Positions 6,410 to 14,677 are shown, numbered from the stretch's first letter. The stretch is DNA of 17,414 nt from Verrucomicrobia bacterium 12-59-8 (GCA_002279765.1 NCCR01000184.1:1-17414); one strand, 5' to 3'. The notes: generated from the letters alone by a model not told the origin. Numbers and translations: made by a program.

Positions 6410-6580
6410 GGCGCGTCTTGTGGCCTAAACGCTCGCACAAAGAAGAAGGTAGCAAGCGGTGGTCTTCATGGGGCTGGTTGATTGGGAAAACTACGTGATA
6501 AATTTTTTTCCGCAGGTGCTTCAACAGCAATAGGGGGACAAAGGATGCTGGCAGCGAACTTCAACAGTCCACTCCCCCCC
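6410..6580. other. 171-bp spacer, nothing recognised
   Basis: It lies between the start of the 111-aa gene and the end of the sulfatase gene. It holds a 9-bp direct repeat CTTCAACAG (near 6518 and 6559), a T7 run and a C7 run. No hairpin with a T-tract serving the sulfatase gene was found. Confidence 0.4.
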
Positions 6581-8215
6581 TCACTCCGCCTTCGCCTTCC
6601 CTTGGCCCTTCTTGCCCTTGCCCGGTTTGGCGACCTTGCCGTCCAGCGTGTAAGGCGGGTGCTCAAACGGCACGGGATCAGCCATCACGCGTGGATCGCC
6701 TACGGCCTGGAGTTTTTCCAGCAACTCGGCGGCCATCTTCGCTTTCACGTCCGCATAGGCGGGCTCGTTGGCGACGTTGATCGTGGAGTCAGGATCTTTG
6801 CGGATGTCATAAAGCTCTTCTTCGGGGCGCTTGGCGAAGGCGTAGTCGAAGTGCCACTTGTATTGCGAGTCGTTGCGATGCTCGATTAGCCAGGCCTTGG
6901 CGGGGGAGGAGTCCATGTCTGGAAAGGCCGCATACGTGTCGTTTTCCAGGTCGTCTTGCGATGGGGTGTAACTGTCGGTCAGCGACTTGGAGTCGCCCAT
7001 GGGCATGCGCTCGGGCTTGAAGTTGTGGATGTAGAGAAAGCCGTCCTTGCGCAGCGCACGCTGCGGGTAGGGCAGGTTGCCTTCGCGGGCGGTGCTCACA
7101 TGACGCTCGCGGCCGGTGATGACGTAGTCGCGCTCCTGTTCGATCTGGCCGGATTTGCCGGACTTCATCAGACTCACGAGACTTTTGCCGTTCACTCCTT
7201 CAGGGATCTTGGCTCCGCCGATCTCCATGAAGGTGGGCGCGAGATCCATGAGGTTCACGAAGTCATCGATGTAGCGCCCGCCCGGCTGTCCCGGCCAGCG
7301 GATCGCGAGCGCCACACCCACGCCAAAGTCATAGAGGTTGCATTTGCCGCCGGGGAATCCGGGCGCGCCGTGGTCGCCGCTGATGACGATGACGGTGTTG
7401 TCGTACTCGCCTGCTTCTTCGAGCCGCTTGATGATCACACCCACCTGCGCGTCGAAGGCCTGGATTTCACCCAGGTAGCTGCCGAAGTCCTCGCGGAATT
7501 CCGGCACATCGGGCAGGTGCTTGGGCAGCTTGCCTTTCAAGTCGTCTGGATTGATGCCCCACTGCGCCTGCCCACTGCCTTTGACCCACTTGCGATGCAC
7601 ATTGGTTGGGCCATGCCAGAAGACAAACGGCGCGCCTTGGGGGCGGGCGGCGAGGAAGCTGTCGAAATTGCCCCGCACCTCGTCGTAAATTTGCTGCTTG
7701 GCCGCCTCCACAGCGACACCTTGCTGCATGAGCTTGTCCACGTTTTGGGAGAACTGATTGCAGCGGCTGCCCGACTTCTGATATGCGAACTCCTGGCCGC
7801 CATAAGGGGCGTCCGCAGGCTCGCCCGGTCCCCAGACCTTGTAGGATTTGCCGAGGTGATAGCCCTGATCCTTGAGCAGGAGCGGATAGCTGGGGATCGC
7901 CGGATCCCACACCGCGCCGTTCAGGATGGCGGCGCGGCCGCACTTGAAGAAGTAGCGGCCGGACAGCAGGGCGCTGCGGCAGGGCGTGCAGCTCGGGGCA
8001 TTCACATATGCCCGGCGAAACAGCGCCCCCTCGCGGGCAATGCGGTCGATGTTCGGCGTCTTGACCAACTGGTTTGGCGAAGGGAATTTCTCATGCTCCG
8101 CATAGATGCTGGCGTAGCGGCCCCAGTCGTCCGCAAAGAGAAAGAGGATGTTCAGCGGCTTGTCAGCAGCAGCGGCGAAGGTGGTCAGGGCAAGGCAGCA
8201 AAGAAGAAAACGCAT
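6581..8215 (-). CDS. Secreted type I (formylglycine) sulfatase
   Basis: 544 residues from ATG 8215; the alternative GTG at 8224 would put three extra residues before the signal peptide MRFLLCCLALTTFAAAA. Type I sulfatases hydrolyse sulfate esters or N-sulfates with a formylglycine made from Cys. Here the motif is C76-T-P-C-R80 followed by SALLSGR, matching (C/S)xPxRxxxxTG-type signatures, with Cys76 the residue converted. Metal-ligand motifs are FADDWG (27-32, Asp29/Asp30) and SGDHGAPGFPGGK in the middle. The pattern resembles the heparan N-sulfatase-like branch common in marine and freshwater Verrucomicrobiota. It should act in the periplasm or outside the cell on sulfated glycans. The C-terminal 15 residues are Lys/Gly-rich (GKGKKGQGKAKAE). 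No maturase gene or glycosidase lies next to it. Confidence 0.93.
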   Translation of the reverse strand: MRFLLCCLALTTFAAAADKPLNILFLFADDWGRYASIYAEHEKFPSPNQLVKTPNIDRIAREGALFRRAYVNAPSCTPCRSALLSGRYFFKCGRAAILNGAVWDPAIPSYPLLLKDQGYHLGKSYKVWGPGEPADAPYGGQEFAYQKSGSRCNQFSQNVDKLMQQGVAVEAAKQQIYDEVRGNFDSFLAARPQGAPFVFWHGPTNVHRKWVKGSGQAQWGINPDDLKGKLPKHLPDVPEFREDFGSYLGEIQAFDAQVGVIIKRLEEAGEYDNTVIVISGDHGAPGFPGGKCNLYDFGVGVALAIRWPGQPGGRYIDDFVNLMDLAPTFMEIGGAKIPEGVNGKSLVSLMKSGKSGQIEQERDYVITGRERHVSTAREGNLPYPQRALRKDGFLYIHNFKPERMPMGDSKSLTDSYTPSQDDLENDTYAAFPDMDSSPAKAWLIEHRNDSQYKWHFDYAFAKRPEEELYDIRKDPDSTINVANEPAYADVKAKMAAELLEKLQAVGDPRVMADPVPFEHPPYTLDGKVAKPGKGKKGQGKAKAE

Positions 8216-8310
8216 GGAGCCCACTCAAACGCCTCCTCATCACGAAACCTTCGCCAAAATCGGTCGCAAATATCCCTTCGCTACAAGTCGCGGCCTGCCG
8301 ATGCTTGCCC

Positions 8311-8610
8311 ATGATCCACTCCCTGCTCGACACCACCAAGGTCCTTCACACCATCGAAATCGAGGGTGTCGTCCATGAACTTTGCGCGGAAGCCATCGCC
8401 ACCCATGACCGTCATAGCAATCAACTCACCGTCAATCTCCGTGCCTTCCTTCGAGCCACAGAGCATACGCACATAGGTGAAACCACCGCGCCAAGCTGGC
8501 TCCCTGCATCGCAAATTGTCACTGAACATGTAGATGCGGAAGAAGCACACGCCATGGCCAATGACATCTTTGCCAGTTGGTGCCACACAGTGGGCGCTGC
8601 CCATGCCTGA
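8311..8610 (+). CDS. Uncharacterised 99-aa His-rich protein
   Basis: ATG 8311 to TGA 8608-8610, chosen because this frame has strong third-position C/G; the opposite-strand frame over the same bases (8281-8697) does not read like a protein. The product is soluble, predicted mainly helical, and has many His (for example TKVLHTIEIEGVVHELCAE, ATHDRHSNQLTVNL, RATEHTHIGETTA, SWCHTVGAAHA), perhaps a metal site, but no family is recognised. It diverges from the sulfatase gene 95 bp away and ends 20 bp before the candidate TetR operator, so it could be transcribed with tetR or independently. No Shine-Dalgarno site is obvious. Confidence 0.65.
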   Translation: MIHSLLDTTKVLHTIEIEGVVHELCAEAIATHDRHSNQLTVNLRAFLRATEHTHIGETTAPSWLPASQIVTEHVDAEEAHAMANDIFASWCHTVGAAHA

Positions 8611-8629
8611 TGTGTGCATGTTGAAAATA

Positions 8630-8646
8630 TTTGACCAACGGTCAAA
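8630..8646 (+). promoter_or_regulatory. Candidate TetR-family operator upstream of tetR
   Basis: TTTGACC-AAC-GGTCAAA is a perfect 17-bp inverted repeat (7-bp arms, 3-bp spacer) ending 10 bp before the chosen tetR start at 8657. The size and position are those of TetR-family autoregulatory operators; TTGACC...GGTCAA-like sites are common for this family. Binding by the adjacent regulator is inference. Confidence 0.7.
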
Positions 8647-8656
8647 AAGTGGCAGC

Positions 8657-9406
8657 ATGGCTTTGTTCATGAGTATTTCGGCCACCCCCACCCGCAAAGA
8701 GCGAGAGTTTCAGGCTCGCGAGGAGTTGATCCTCTCGCATGCGCGTCGGCTGCTGCTGGAGAAAGGTTTTCAAGCTTGGAATATGGAGCAACTGGCCGAG
8801 GCGGTCGAGTACTCCAAGGGCACGCTCTACCAGCATTTCACATCCAAAGAAGATCTGGTTCTCGCCGTCTCCACCGATGCGCTCCGCATGCGCGCGGATC
8901 TCTTTGAGAAAGCCGCCCAGTTCAAAGGTAAGTCGCGTGAGCGCTGCCGGGCCATCGGCTTCGCCTGCTGTGAGTTTGCCTATAATTACCCCGAGTACTT
9001 CCACATCGAGATGATGCTCAAGTCCGCTTCCTTCTGGGAAAAAGCCAGCGAGGAGCGTCGGCAGGCGCACGCCTTTCAGGGCGCGCGTACCTGGCGTGTG
9101 CTCAATCACATCGTCGTTCAGGCCATGGCCTTGGGAGACCTCCCGAGCGGTCGTTTTACGCCCGAGCAGGCCACCTTTGCCTTGGTCGCAGTCACGGTCG
9201 GAAGTCACGTCATGACTCAGGAGCCCATGCTGCGCGTGCAGGCCGGTATTACGGATCCGATGGCTTCAGTGCGGCTTAATCAGGATCTCATCTGCGATGG
9301 CCTCGGTTGGCAGCCACTCTTGCATGAATATGACTATGCCAGCACGGACAAAAACATCGTGAAAGAATTGTTCCCGAGTGCTCTGGCCTGGCTCCAACTC
9401 GACTAG
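8657..9406 (+). CDS. TetR/AcrR-family transcriptional regulator
   Basis: 249 residues from ATG 8657 (ATG 8669 is equally possible; the frame is open to 8534 but the operator palindrome would then lie inside the gene). The N-terminal TetR DNA-binding domain is clear: EELILSHARRLLLEKGFQAWNMEQLAEAVEYSKGTLYQHFTSKEDLVLAV, with the recognition helix around YSKGTLYQHF. The helical C-terminal ligand domain (about 80-249) has the family's usual low conservation. It probably represses itself and the downstream exporter, releasing on binding a substrate of the pump. It lies 50 bp upstream of the permease gene in the same direction, with a palindrome on each side. Confidence 0.92.
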   Translation: MALFMSISATPTRKEREFQAREELILSHARRLLLEKGFQAWNMEQLAEAVEYSKGTLYQHFTSKEDLVLAVSTDALRMRADLFEKAAQFKGKSRERCRAIGFACCEFAYNYPEYFHIEMMLKSASFWEKASEERRQAHAFQGARTWRVLNHIVVQAMALGDLPSGRFTPEQATFALVAVTVGSHVMTQEPMLRVQAGITDPMASVRLNQDLICDGLGWQPLLHEYDYASTDKNIVKELFPSALAWLQLD

Positions 9407-9424
9407 CTCCTTTTTTGTCCTCAA

Positions 9425-9441
9425 ATCGACTCATAGTCAAA
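9425..9441 (+). promoter_or_regulatory. Second, degenerate TetR-type operator before the permease gene
   Basis: ATCGACTCATAGTCAAA shares 11 of 17 positions with the 8630-8646 palindrome, keeping the half-site core GAC...GTCAAA and the spacing. It lies 15 bp upstream of ATG 9457. A second site here would let the regulator control the exporter genes directly. With no spacing change and a modest match, chance cannot be excluded. Confidence 0.4.
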
Positions 9442-9456
9442 AATAAACCATCATTC

Positions 9457-10596
9457 ATGAACTTCGTCGCCTTCCGCATGTTGATCGGTGATCGGGCCAA
9501 ATACATCGGCCTGATCTTCGCTGTCGCGTTCTCGACATTCCTGCTGCAGAACCAGATTTCCATCTTCGCTGGCATCATGAAAAACACCGGGCATCGGGTG
9601 ATCGACATCACAGATGCGGAGGTTTGGGTAATGGATCCGCAGACACGTTACTTCGACGAGAACAAAGCTCTCAAGGACACCGATCTCACCCGCGTGAGAG
9701 GTGTGCCGGGCGTGGACTACGCGGTGCGCTTGTTCAAAGGCAATCCAGTCGCCCGCACGAACACGGGCCGTTTTGCCACCTGCGTGGCGCTCGGTCTGGA
9801 TGATGCAACGCTGGCCGGGGCTCCACGCCATATGATTCTGGGCTCGTGGGAGGCTCTGCGCCGCCCGCATCAGATCGTGATCGACAAAGCCGGCTACCTC
9901 ATGCTTTTCCCCGGTGAGCCATTGGAACTGGGACGCGAACTGGAGCTCAACGATCAGCGCGTGGAAATCGCTGGCATTTCGGATGCACTCCCCGGTTTCG
10001 TCTCGCTGCCGATCATCCACGCTCGTTACAGCGAAGCGCTGAATTTCCAGGGACGTCAGCGGCTGCAGCTTTCGTTTGTCCTGGCACGCGCAAAGGCTGG
10101 GCTTGCTCCAGAGGAACTGGCAGCGCGCATTCAGAATGCCACTGGACTCAAAGCGCGCACCACCTGGCAGTTTGCCTGGGATTGCGTGGCCTACTATCTG
10201 CAAAACACGGGCATTCCGGTCAATTTTGGCATCACCATCGCCGTTGCCACGCTCGTAGGACTCGTGGTGACAGGGCAAACGTTCTATCTTTTTACCGTCG
10301 AGAACTTGAAACAGTTCGGCGCCTTGAAAGCCATCGGTGTCACCAACATGCGCCTGCTCGGCATGATCCTGCTGCAAGCCGTCACAGTCTGGTTTGTAGG
10401 CTTTGGGTTTGGCAGCGCTCTGGCGGCGACTTTCTTTAATATCACGCTCAAGGTGATCGCCACACGGCACATCACGCTGCTCTGGCAAAGTGCCGCAGGC
10501 GTCGGTCTTTTCATGCTCCTCGTCGTGCTGCTGGCCAGCGTGGCTGGACTGCAACGTGTTCTCAAACTGCAACCTGCGGAGGTTTTCCGTTCATGA
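9457..10596 (+). CDS. ABC exporter permease, MacB/DevC (FtsX-fold) type
   Basis: 379 residues from ATG 9457. An in-frame TTG at 9415 would add 14 residues, but these precede the conserved start. One N-terminal membrane segment (about 15-38, AKYIGLIFAVAFSTFLLQNQ), a large periplasmic domain (about 40-250), then three segments near 252-283, 302-330 and 346-368 give the four-helix FtsX/MacB topology. The cytoplasmic loop ENLKQFGALKAIGVTNMRL is the typical coupling region contacting the ATPase. The sequence is of the DevC type that pairs with an HlyD-like adaptor. It stops at TGA 10594-10596, overlapping the ATPase start by ATGA, so the two are translationally coupled. Confidence 0.9.
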   Translation: MNFVAFRMLIGDRAKYIGLIFAVAFSTFLLQNQISIFAGIMKNTGHRVIDITDAEVWVMDPQTRYFDENKALKDTDLTRVRGVPGVDYAVRLFKGNPVARTNTGRFATCVALGLDDATLAGAPRHMILGSWEALRRPHQIVIDKAGYLMLFPGEPLELGRELELNDQRVEIAGISDALPGFVSLPIIHARYSEALNFQGRQRLQLSFVLARAKAGLAPEELAARIQNATGLKARTTWQFAWDCVAYYLQNTGIPVNFGITIAVATLVGLVVTGQTFYLFTVENLKQFGALKAIGVTNMRLLGMILLQAVTVWFVGFGFGSALAATFFNITLKVIATRHITLLWQSAAGVGLFMLLVVLLASVAGLQRVLKLQPAEVFRS

Positions 10597-11291
10597 CATC
10601 CACCCCATCAATCGCTGTCCAATGTCAATCCGTCCGCCGTAGCTTCGGCAGTGGCGATGCGCGTATCGAAGTCCTCCGCGGGGTCGATTTTGCAGCAAGG
10701 CAAGGCGAGATGACTTTCCTGGTTGGCCCCAGCGGCTGCGGCAAGACCACGCTCATATCCATCATCGCCGGTTTGCTGGACGCCAGTGCAGGGGACGTCG
10801 CTCTCTTTGGCAGCAAACCGGCGGCCATGACCGCGCGCGGCCAAATCCTCTTCCGCCGCACCCATCTCGGCTTCGTCTTCCAGCAATACAATCTGCTACC
10901 CTCTCTGACTGCGGCAGAAAATGCCGCTGTGCCCTTGCTCGCTGCGGGCGTGAGCCATCGTGAGGCCGTTGGACGTGCCACGGAGATGCTTGAACGCCTC
11001 GGCATCGGCGCCAAGGCCTCCGCGCTGCCACGCGTGCTTTCAGGTGGTCAGCAGCAGCGCGTCGCTCTCGCCCGCGCCCTCGTGCATGAGCCGCGCTTGA
11101 TCATTTGCGACGAACCGACCGCCGCACTTGATCACAAATCGGGCGAATCCGTCATGGAACTGCTCGCCACGGCGGCGGTGCATCCTGATCGCGCTGTGGT
11201 CGTCGTTACCCATGACAATCGAGTTTTTCGCTTCGCTCACCGCATCTCCCACATGGACGACGGCGTTATCACCCACACCACCACGCATTGA
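10593..11291 (+). CDS. ABC transporter ATPase, LolD/MacB-N/DevA type
   Basis: 232 residues with every nucleotide-binding motif: Walker A GPSGCGKT (45-52), Q-loop VFQQYN (95-100), signature LSGGQQQRVALARA (149-162), Walker B LIICDEPTAALD (169-180) and H-loop His207 in VVVTHD. It should sit on the inner face of the membrane as a homodimer with two copies of the permease, driving export through conformational change. It begins at ATG 10593 inside the permease stop and is followed after 3 bp by the adaptor gene. The combination of a short single-domain ATPase and a separate permease matches DevBCA rather than fused MacB. Confidence 0.95.
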   Translation: MTSTPSIAVQCQSVRRSFGSGDARIEVLRGVDFAARQGEMTFLVGPSGCGKTTLISIIAGLLDASAGDVALFGSKPAAMTARGQILFRRTHLGFVFQQYNLLPSLTAAENAAVPLLAAGVSHREAVGRATEMLERLGIGAKASALPRVLSGGQQQRVALARALVHEPRLIICDEPTAALDHKSGESVMELLATAAVHPDRAVVVVTHDNRVFRFAHRISHMDDGVITHTTTH

Positions 11292-11294
11292 ATC

Positions 11295-12251
11295 ATGAAA
11301 ACCAAAGGACTCCTGCTCCCGCTCATCGCCGCTGGCGGTATCGCCTACACGGGCATCTCCATCGCACGAACCCAGCCGCACCACGATTTGACACAGCCGC
11401 CCTCACCAGCGCCGCGCTCGGCCTTTGCTGCCACGGTCGCCGCCGTCGGCCTTATCGAACCCCAGTCGGAAAACATTGCTGTCGGCAGTCACCGCCCCGG
11501 CATCGTTGAGCGCATCCTGGTAAAGGCAGGAGATCTCGTCAAAGCCGGCGCTCCCCTGGCCGCTCTCGATTTGCGCGAACTCAACGCGCAGCTTGCCTCC
11601 GCGCGTGCCAGGGAGGCCGAGTCCCAGGCGCAGGTCACTGTCGCCACAGCCACGCTGGCTGAGGCCCGCGATTTGCTTGGATTCCTCGAAAACATTCGCG
11701 ACTCGCGCGCCATCAGTGAGGAACAGACCACCGGGCGCCGCCGCACGGTGGACATCGCCGCCGCACGTGAGATGGCGGCACGTGCCAGCCTTGAGTCTGC
11801 CAGAGCCGCAGTGGACATTATTCAAACCGAAATCGACCGGAGCATTCTCCGGGCTCCGATCGATGCCACAGTCCTGCGCGTCAATCTGCGCCCGGGTGAA
11901 ACCGTGACCACGCAGCCCACTGCCGACCCATATTTCATTCTGGGCGATGTTCGTGAACTGCATGTGCGAGTCGATGTGGATGAGCATGAAGCATGGCGTT
12001 TGAAATCTGGCACTTCCGCCGTGGCTCGCGTGCGTGGCAATGCCGAACAATCTTGTGATCTTGCTTTTATGCGCATCGAGCCATGCGTCATACCCAAGCG
12101 ATCACTCACCGGTGCCGCCACTGAGCGTGTGGACACGCGCGTTCTGCAAGTGATCTATCGTTTGCAGAACCAGGGTGCTGTGACTCTATACCCCGGTCAG
12201 CAGATGGATGTTTTCATCAATGCCGAAGGCAGCGAACGTATCCAGCAGTGA
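11295..12251 (+). CDS. HlyD/DevB-type membrane fusion (periplasmic adaptor) protein
   Basis: 318 residues. One N-terminal membrane anchor (about 5-24), then the first barrel-sandwich half (VAAVGLIEPQSENIAVGSHRPGIVERILVKAGDLVKAGAPLAALD, about 48-93), a coiled-coil hairpin (about 95-190, LNAQLASARAREAESQAQ ... ARAAVDIIQTEIDRS), the second half (ILRAPIDATVLRVNLRPGE), and a beta-barrel with LHVRVDVDEHEAW and a C-terminal YPGQQMDVFI. It bridges the permease to the outer-membrane factor through the periplasm. It starts 3 bp after the ATPase stop and ends 26 bp before the outer-membrane gene. Confidence 0.93.
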   Translation: MKTKGLLLPLIAAGGIAYTGISIARTQPHHDLTQPPSPAPRSAFAATVAAVGLIEPQSENIAVGSHRPGIVERILVKAGDLVKAGAPLAALDLRELNAQLASARAREAESQAQVTVATATLAEARDLLGFLENIRDSRAISEEQTTGRRRTVDIAAAREMAARASLESARAAVDIIQTEIDRSILRAPIDATVLRVNLRPGETVTTQPTADPYFILGDVRELHVRVDVDEHEAWRLKSGTSAVARVRGNAEQSCDLAFMRIEPCVIPKRSLTGAATERVDTRVLQVIYRLQNQGAVTLYPGQQMDVFINAEGSERIQQ

Positions 12252-12277
12252 CAGTTTTTATTTAGAATTCTTTTTTT

Positions 12278-13681
12278 ATGACCATGCATTTTCGATCGTT
12301 GCTCCCTGTTCTGCTTTTGTCATCCTGCAGCGTCGGGCCGAACTTCAAGCTGCCGGAGGTGCTCATGCCCTCCAAATGGAAGAATGGCAGCAAGGCGAAT
12401 ACGGCGGACATCCCGGTGCCCGGTGAATGGTGGAAGCTGTTTGGCTCTGCGGAACTGAACCGGCTGGAAGAGCGTGCGCTGGAAAATAACCAGGAACTGC
12501 GTGGTGCCCTGGCTCGCGTTGAAACCGCACGTGCGCTTGTGGGCGTGCAGCAGGCGGACTGGTTCCCCCACCTCAACATGAAGGATGCGCTGCAGTATGA
12601 GCGCCTGTCGCAAAGCGCCTTCGGTGCCAACCTGCCGCCGGGGGTTTCGCTGCCCAAGCTGCAGCGCCGTCGGTTTCAAAACCTGCTGGAACTGGGCTGG
12701 GAAATTGATCTTTGGGGGCGGGTGCGGCGCAATGTGGAAAGCTCCAAGGCCTCCCAGTTTGCAGCCATGGAGACCCTCTCTGCTAGGCGTCTGACCCTCG
12801 CGGCGGAAGTGGCGCGGCTGTACTTTCTGACGCATTCGCTGGACCGGCAGATGCAGGTCGTGGTCGGCACTCAAACCTGGCGCGAAGAAGCGCTGAAACT
12901 GCAGGAATCACGCTTCAGAGGTGGTCTGGCAAACGAAATGGACGTGGCGCGGGCCCGGACGGAACTGGAGCTTGCCCACAATGACCTGGCTGCACTGGAA
13001 CGTCAGCGTGGCAATGCGGAAAACGCGTTGGCGGTCATTTGTGGGGAAATCCCTTCCAATTTCCGTATCGCCAGTGCTACCGGCCAGCCACGACCGCCGA
13101 AAGTGCCGGGAGGGCTGCCTTCCACGCTGCTGCAACGACGCCCGGACATTCGTGCGGCAGAGCAGAAAATGCGCGAAGCAAATGCTCAGGTGGGAGTTTC
13201 AGTCGCTTCCTTTTATCCGGCGTTCAGCATTGTCGGCAGCGGTGGTCTGGAGAGCATCGGGGCGAGGAATTTCTATGATCACCGCAGCAGGGTGATGAGC
13301 ATCGGTCCCAGCATGACGCTGCCAATGTTTCAGGGCGGAAAGCTGCGGTCTAATTTGAAAGCCAGCAAGGCGGCCTATGATGAGACCTTGGCCAGCTACC
13401 GCCAGAGCATACTGGTGGCGCTGCAGGAAGTCGAGGACAGCCTGCTGGATGCGCGAGCCTATGCCAAGCAGGGGGCGGCGCTGGATGCGGCCATTGCGGC
13501 GGCGCAGGAGACGCAGCGGCTGGCTGAACTGCGCTACCAGAAAGGTCTCGCCAGCTACTTTGAAGTCGTGGATGCCAACCGCACCGTGCTCAACGCCAAG
13601 CTGCTCTCCGCGCAGGTGGAAGGCCAGCGCCTGATGGCCAGCGTGGCGATGCTGAAGGCGCTCGGCGGCGGGTGGCAGTGA
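12278..13681 (+). CDS. RND/NodT-family outer membrane efflux lipoprotein (TolC-like)
   Basis: 467 residues. ATG 12278 is used; ATG 12284 is two codons in and also possible. The signal sequence ends in a lipobox LLSS-C17, followed by SVGPNFKLPEV, the hallmark of NodT-type factors, so the mature protein is an outer-membrane lipoprotein. Two OEP repeats follow: the first around 55-250 (LNRLEERALENNQELRGALARVETAR) and the second around 270-460 (RPDIRAAEQKMREANAQVGVS...FEVVDANRTVLNAKLLSAQVEGQRL). As a trimer it would form the exit duct used by the HlyD adaptor. It is the last gene of the tetR-permease-ATPase-adaptor-OMF series; the 26-bp gap and shared direction suggest a single transcript. Confidence 0.94.
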   Translation: MTMHFRSLLPVLLLSSCSVGPNFKLPEVLMPSKWKNGSKANTADIPVPGEWWKLFGSAELNRLEERALENNQELRGALARVETARALVGVQQADWFPHLNMKDALQYERLSQSAFGANLPPGVSLPKLQRRRFQNLLELGWEIDLWGRVRRNVESSKASQFAAMETLSARRLTLAAEVARLYFLTHSLDRQMQVVVGTQTWREEALKLQESRFRGGLANEMDVARARTELELAHNDLAALERQRGNAENALAVICGEIPSNFRIASATGQPRPPKVPGGLPSTLLQRRPDIRAAEQKMREANAQVGVSVASFYPAFSIVGSGGLESIGARNFYDHRSRVMSIGPSMTLPMFQGGKLRSNLKASKAAYDETLASYRQSILVALQEVEDSLLDARAYAKQGAALDAAIAAAQETQRLAELRYQKGLASYFEVVDANRTVLNAKLLSAQVEGQRLMASVAMLKALGGGWQ

Positions 13682-13705
13682 TTCAGGAGGTCAAGGCTTC
13701 ACCTG

Positions 13706-13724
13706 CCACCCAAACAGGGGGTGG
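13706..13724 (+). terminator. Short hairpin after the exporter genes
   Basis: CCACCC (13706-13711) pairs with GGGTGG (13719-13724) around a 7-nt loop, 25 bp after the outer-membrane gene stop. No T-tract follows, so at best it stabilises the 3' end or works with Rho. Confidence 0.3.
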
Positions 13725-14027
13725 TTACTTGAGATCTAGACGATTCCGCCTGCGCACGGTGCACTGAACGAGCATCCGGCACATGCTGCCCCCCCTCCAG
13801 CGTGCCAGAAGCGCCACAAAGTATCGGTTGGCGTATTTATATTAATCAATATTAAGGGTGCATCTGGTTCGCTACTCTATCAGGTGATCGGGTCTGCGAA
13901 ATGTTTTCACTTTAGCGTTGCAAATTACTGATGTGATTGCTAAGAAAATGAGTTGTTTAATGGGCAGAGTTTCTCATTCCATAAAAACATTACCAATCAA
14001 AAATAAATACTTAACACACACACAAAT
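13725..14027. other. 303-bp spacer, G+C-rich then AT-rich
   Basis: Up to about 13845 the sequence is G+C-rich and some minus-strand frames are open (for example one ending RNRLDLK near 13735), but none is convincing as a gene. From about 13845 it turns AT-rich, with an imperfect palindrome at TATATTAATCAATATTA and an ACACACACA run just before ATG 14028. The AT-rich part probably holds the promoter of the tail-collar gene, but no good -35/-10 pair was found. Confidence 0.35.
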
Positions 14028-14563
14028 ATGGATCCTTATATCGGTCAAATCATTCTAGTGCCTTACTACGTGCCATCGGGTTGGGCAGCTTGCGACGGGT
14101 CACTTCTCTCAGTAAACCAATACCAGGCGCTGTTCTCTTTGCTGGGTACTAACTTTGGTGGAGATGGGGTCAAGACCTTCGGCCTCCCGGATCTGCGCGG
14201 CCGTGTGCCTCTCGGTGTGGGTTCGGGCCCGGGGCTTAGCACGGGGTGCCCATGGCTTCCAAGTCCGGAGCCGAAAGCGTGACCCTCACCGTGAACCAGT
14301 TGCCAGCGCATACCCACCCTGTCTCTGTTGGCGCTTCCAAAGCTACTGCAACCAGTCAGTCACCGGCAGGGTTGGTTCCAGCGGTGACTTCTGACTCACT
14401 CGGGGCAAACGTTTTGGCGTATGGGCCAGCCGATGGATCGGCCGCTTTTGGGGCATCCCCAAGCGGATCGGCAGGTGGCGGCCAACCCCTTGGCGTGCGC
14501 AATCCTTACCTGGGCTTGCAGTATTGCATAGCCCTGCAAGGAGAATACCCGATGCGTCCTTGA
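14028..14563 (+). pseudogene. Phage tail collar / microcystin-dependent-type protein, frameshifted
   Basis: The first frame (14028 to TGA 14280-14282) starts MDPYIGQIILVPYYVPSGWAACDG and runs through LGTNFGGDGVKTFGLPDLRGRVPLGVG, the hallmark of tail-collar (MdpB-like) proteins. It then reads an unrelated tail (LSTGCPWLPSPEPKA). The family continuation is in another frame, from about 14243 (VPMASKSGAESVTLTVNQLPAHTHPV), ending LRNP-like VRNPYLGLQYCIALQGEYP at TGA 14561-14563. Restoring one G in the GGGG run at 14243-14246 would give one 178-aa protein, the usual family length, so a single-base loss (mutation or assembly error) is the simplest reading. Such proteins occur in phage tails and in bacterial surface or secretion loci; function unknown here. 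Confidence 0.85.
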
Positions 14564-14609
14564 AATAAGGCCGTATACGAACGGGCTCTTTTAAAAGGCG
14601 TTTTTAATT

Positions 14610-14639
14610 GGTGGCTTGGCTTGCCCAGGCCACCTTTTT
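14610..14639 (+). terminator. Rho-independent terminator after the tail-collar gene
   Basis: GGTGGCTTGG (14610-14619) pairs with CCAGGCCACC (14625-14634) with a single U-G wobble and a CTTGC loop, followed at once by TTTTT (14635-14639). This is the clearest terminator in the window. It lies 47 bp after the tail-collar stop and 39 bp before the next start, which separates the two transcripts. Confidence 0.85.
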
Positions 14640-14677
14640 CATTATCATGCCTTGCCCGCCCCACCTACTACAGACCA

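Noticed and set aside
6956..8314. 452-codon plus-strand frame
   Set aside because: Antisense shadow of the sulfatase gene, whose formylglycine motif and signal peptide are clear on the minus strand.
8281..8697. 138-codon minus-strand frame
   Set aside because: Overlaps the better-supported plus-strand 99-aa gene and the tetR operator and start; protein-like character is weaker.
9451..10572. 373-codon minus-strand frame
   Set aside because: Antisense to the exporter permease; rich in His, Asp and Gln, as expected of a shadow of hydrophobic codons.
13725..13850. Short minus-strand frames in the spacer after the exporter genes
   Set aside because: Two overlapping frames are open for about 35-45 codons, but neither has a start with a binding site or a recognisable product.
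14230..14260. Programmed -1 frameshift in the tail-collar gene
   Set aside because: No heptameric slippery sequence or downstream pseudoknot is evident; a lost G in a G run is simpler.
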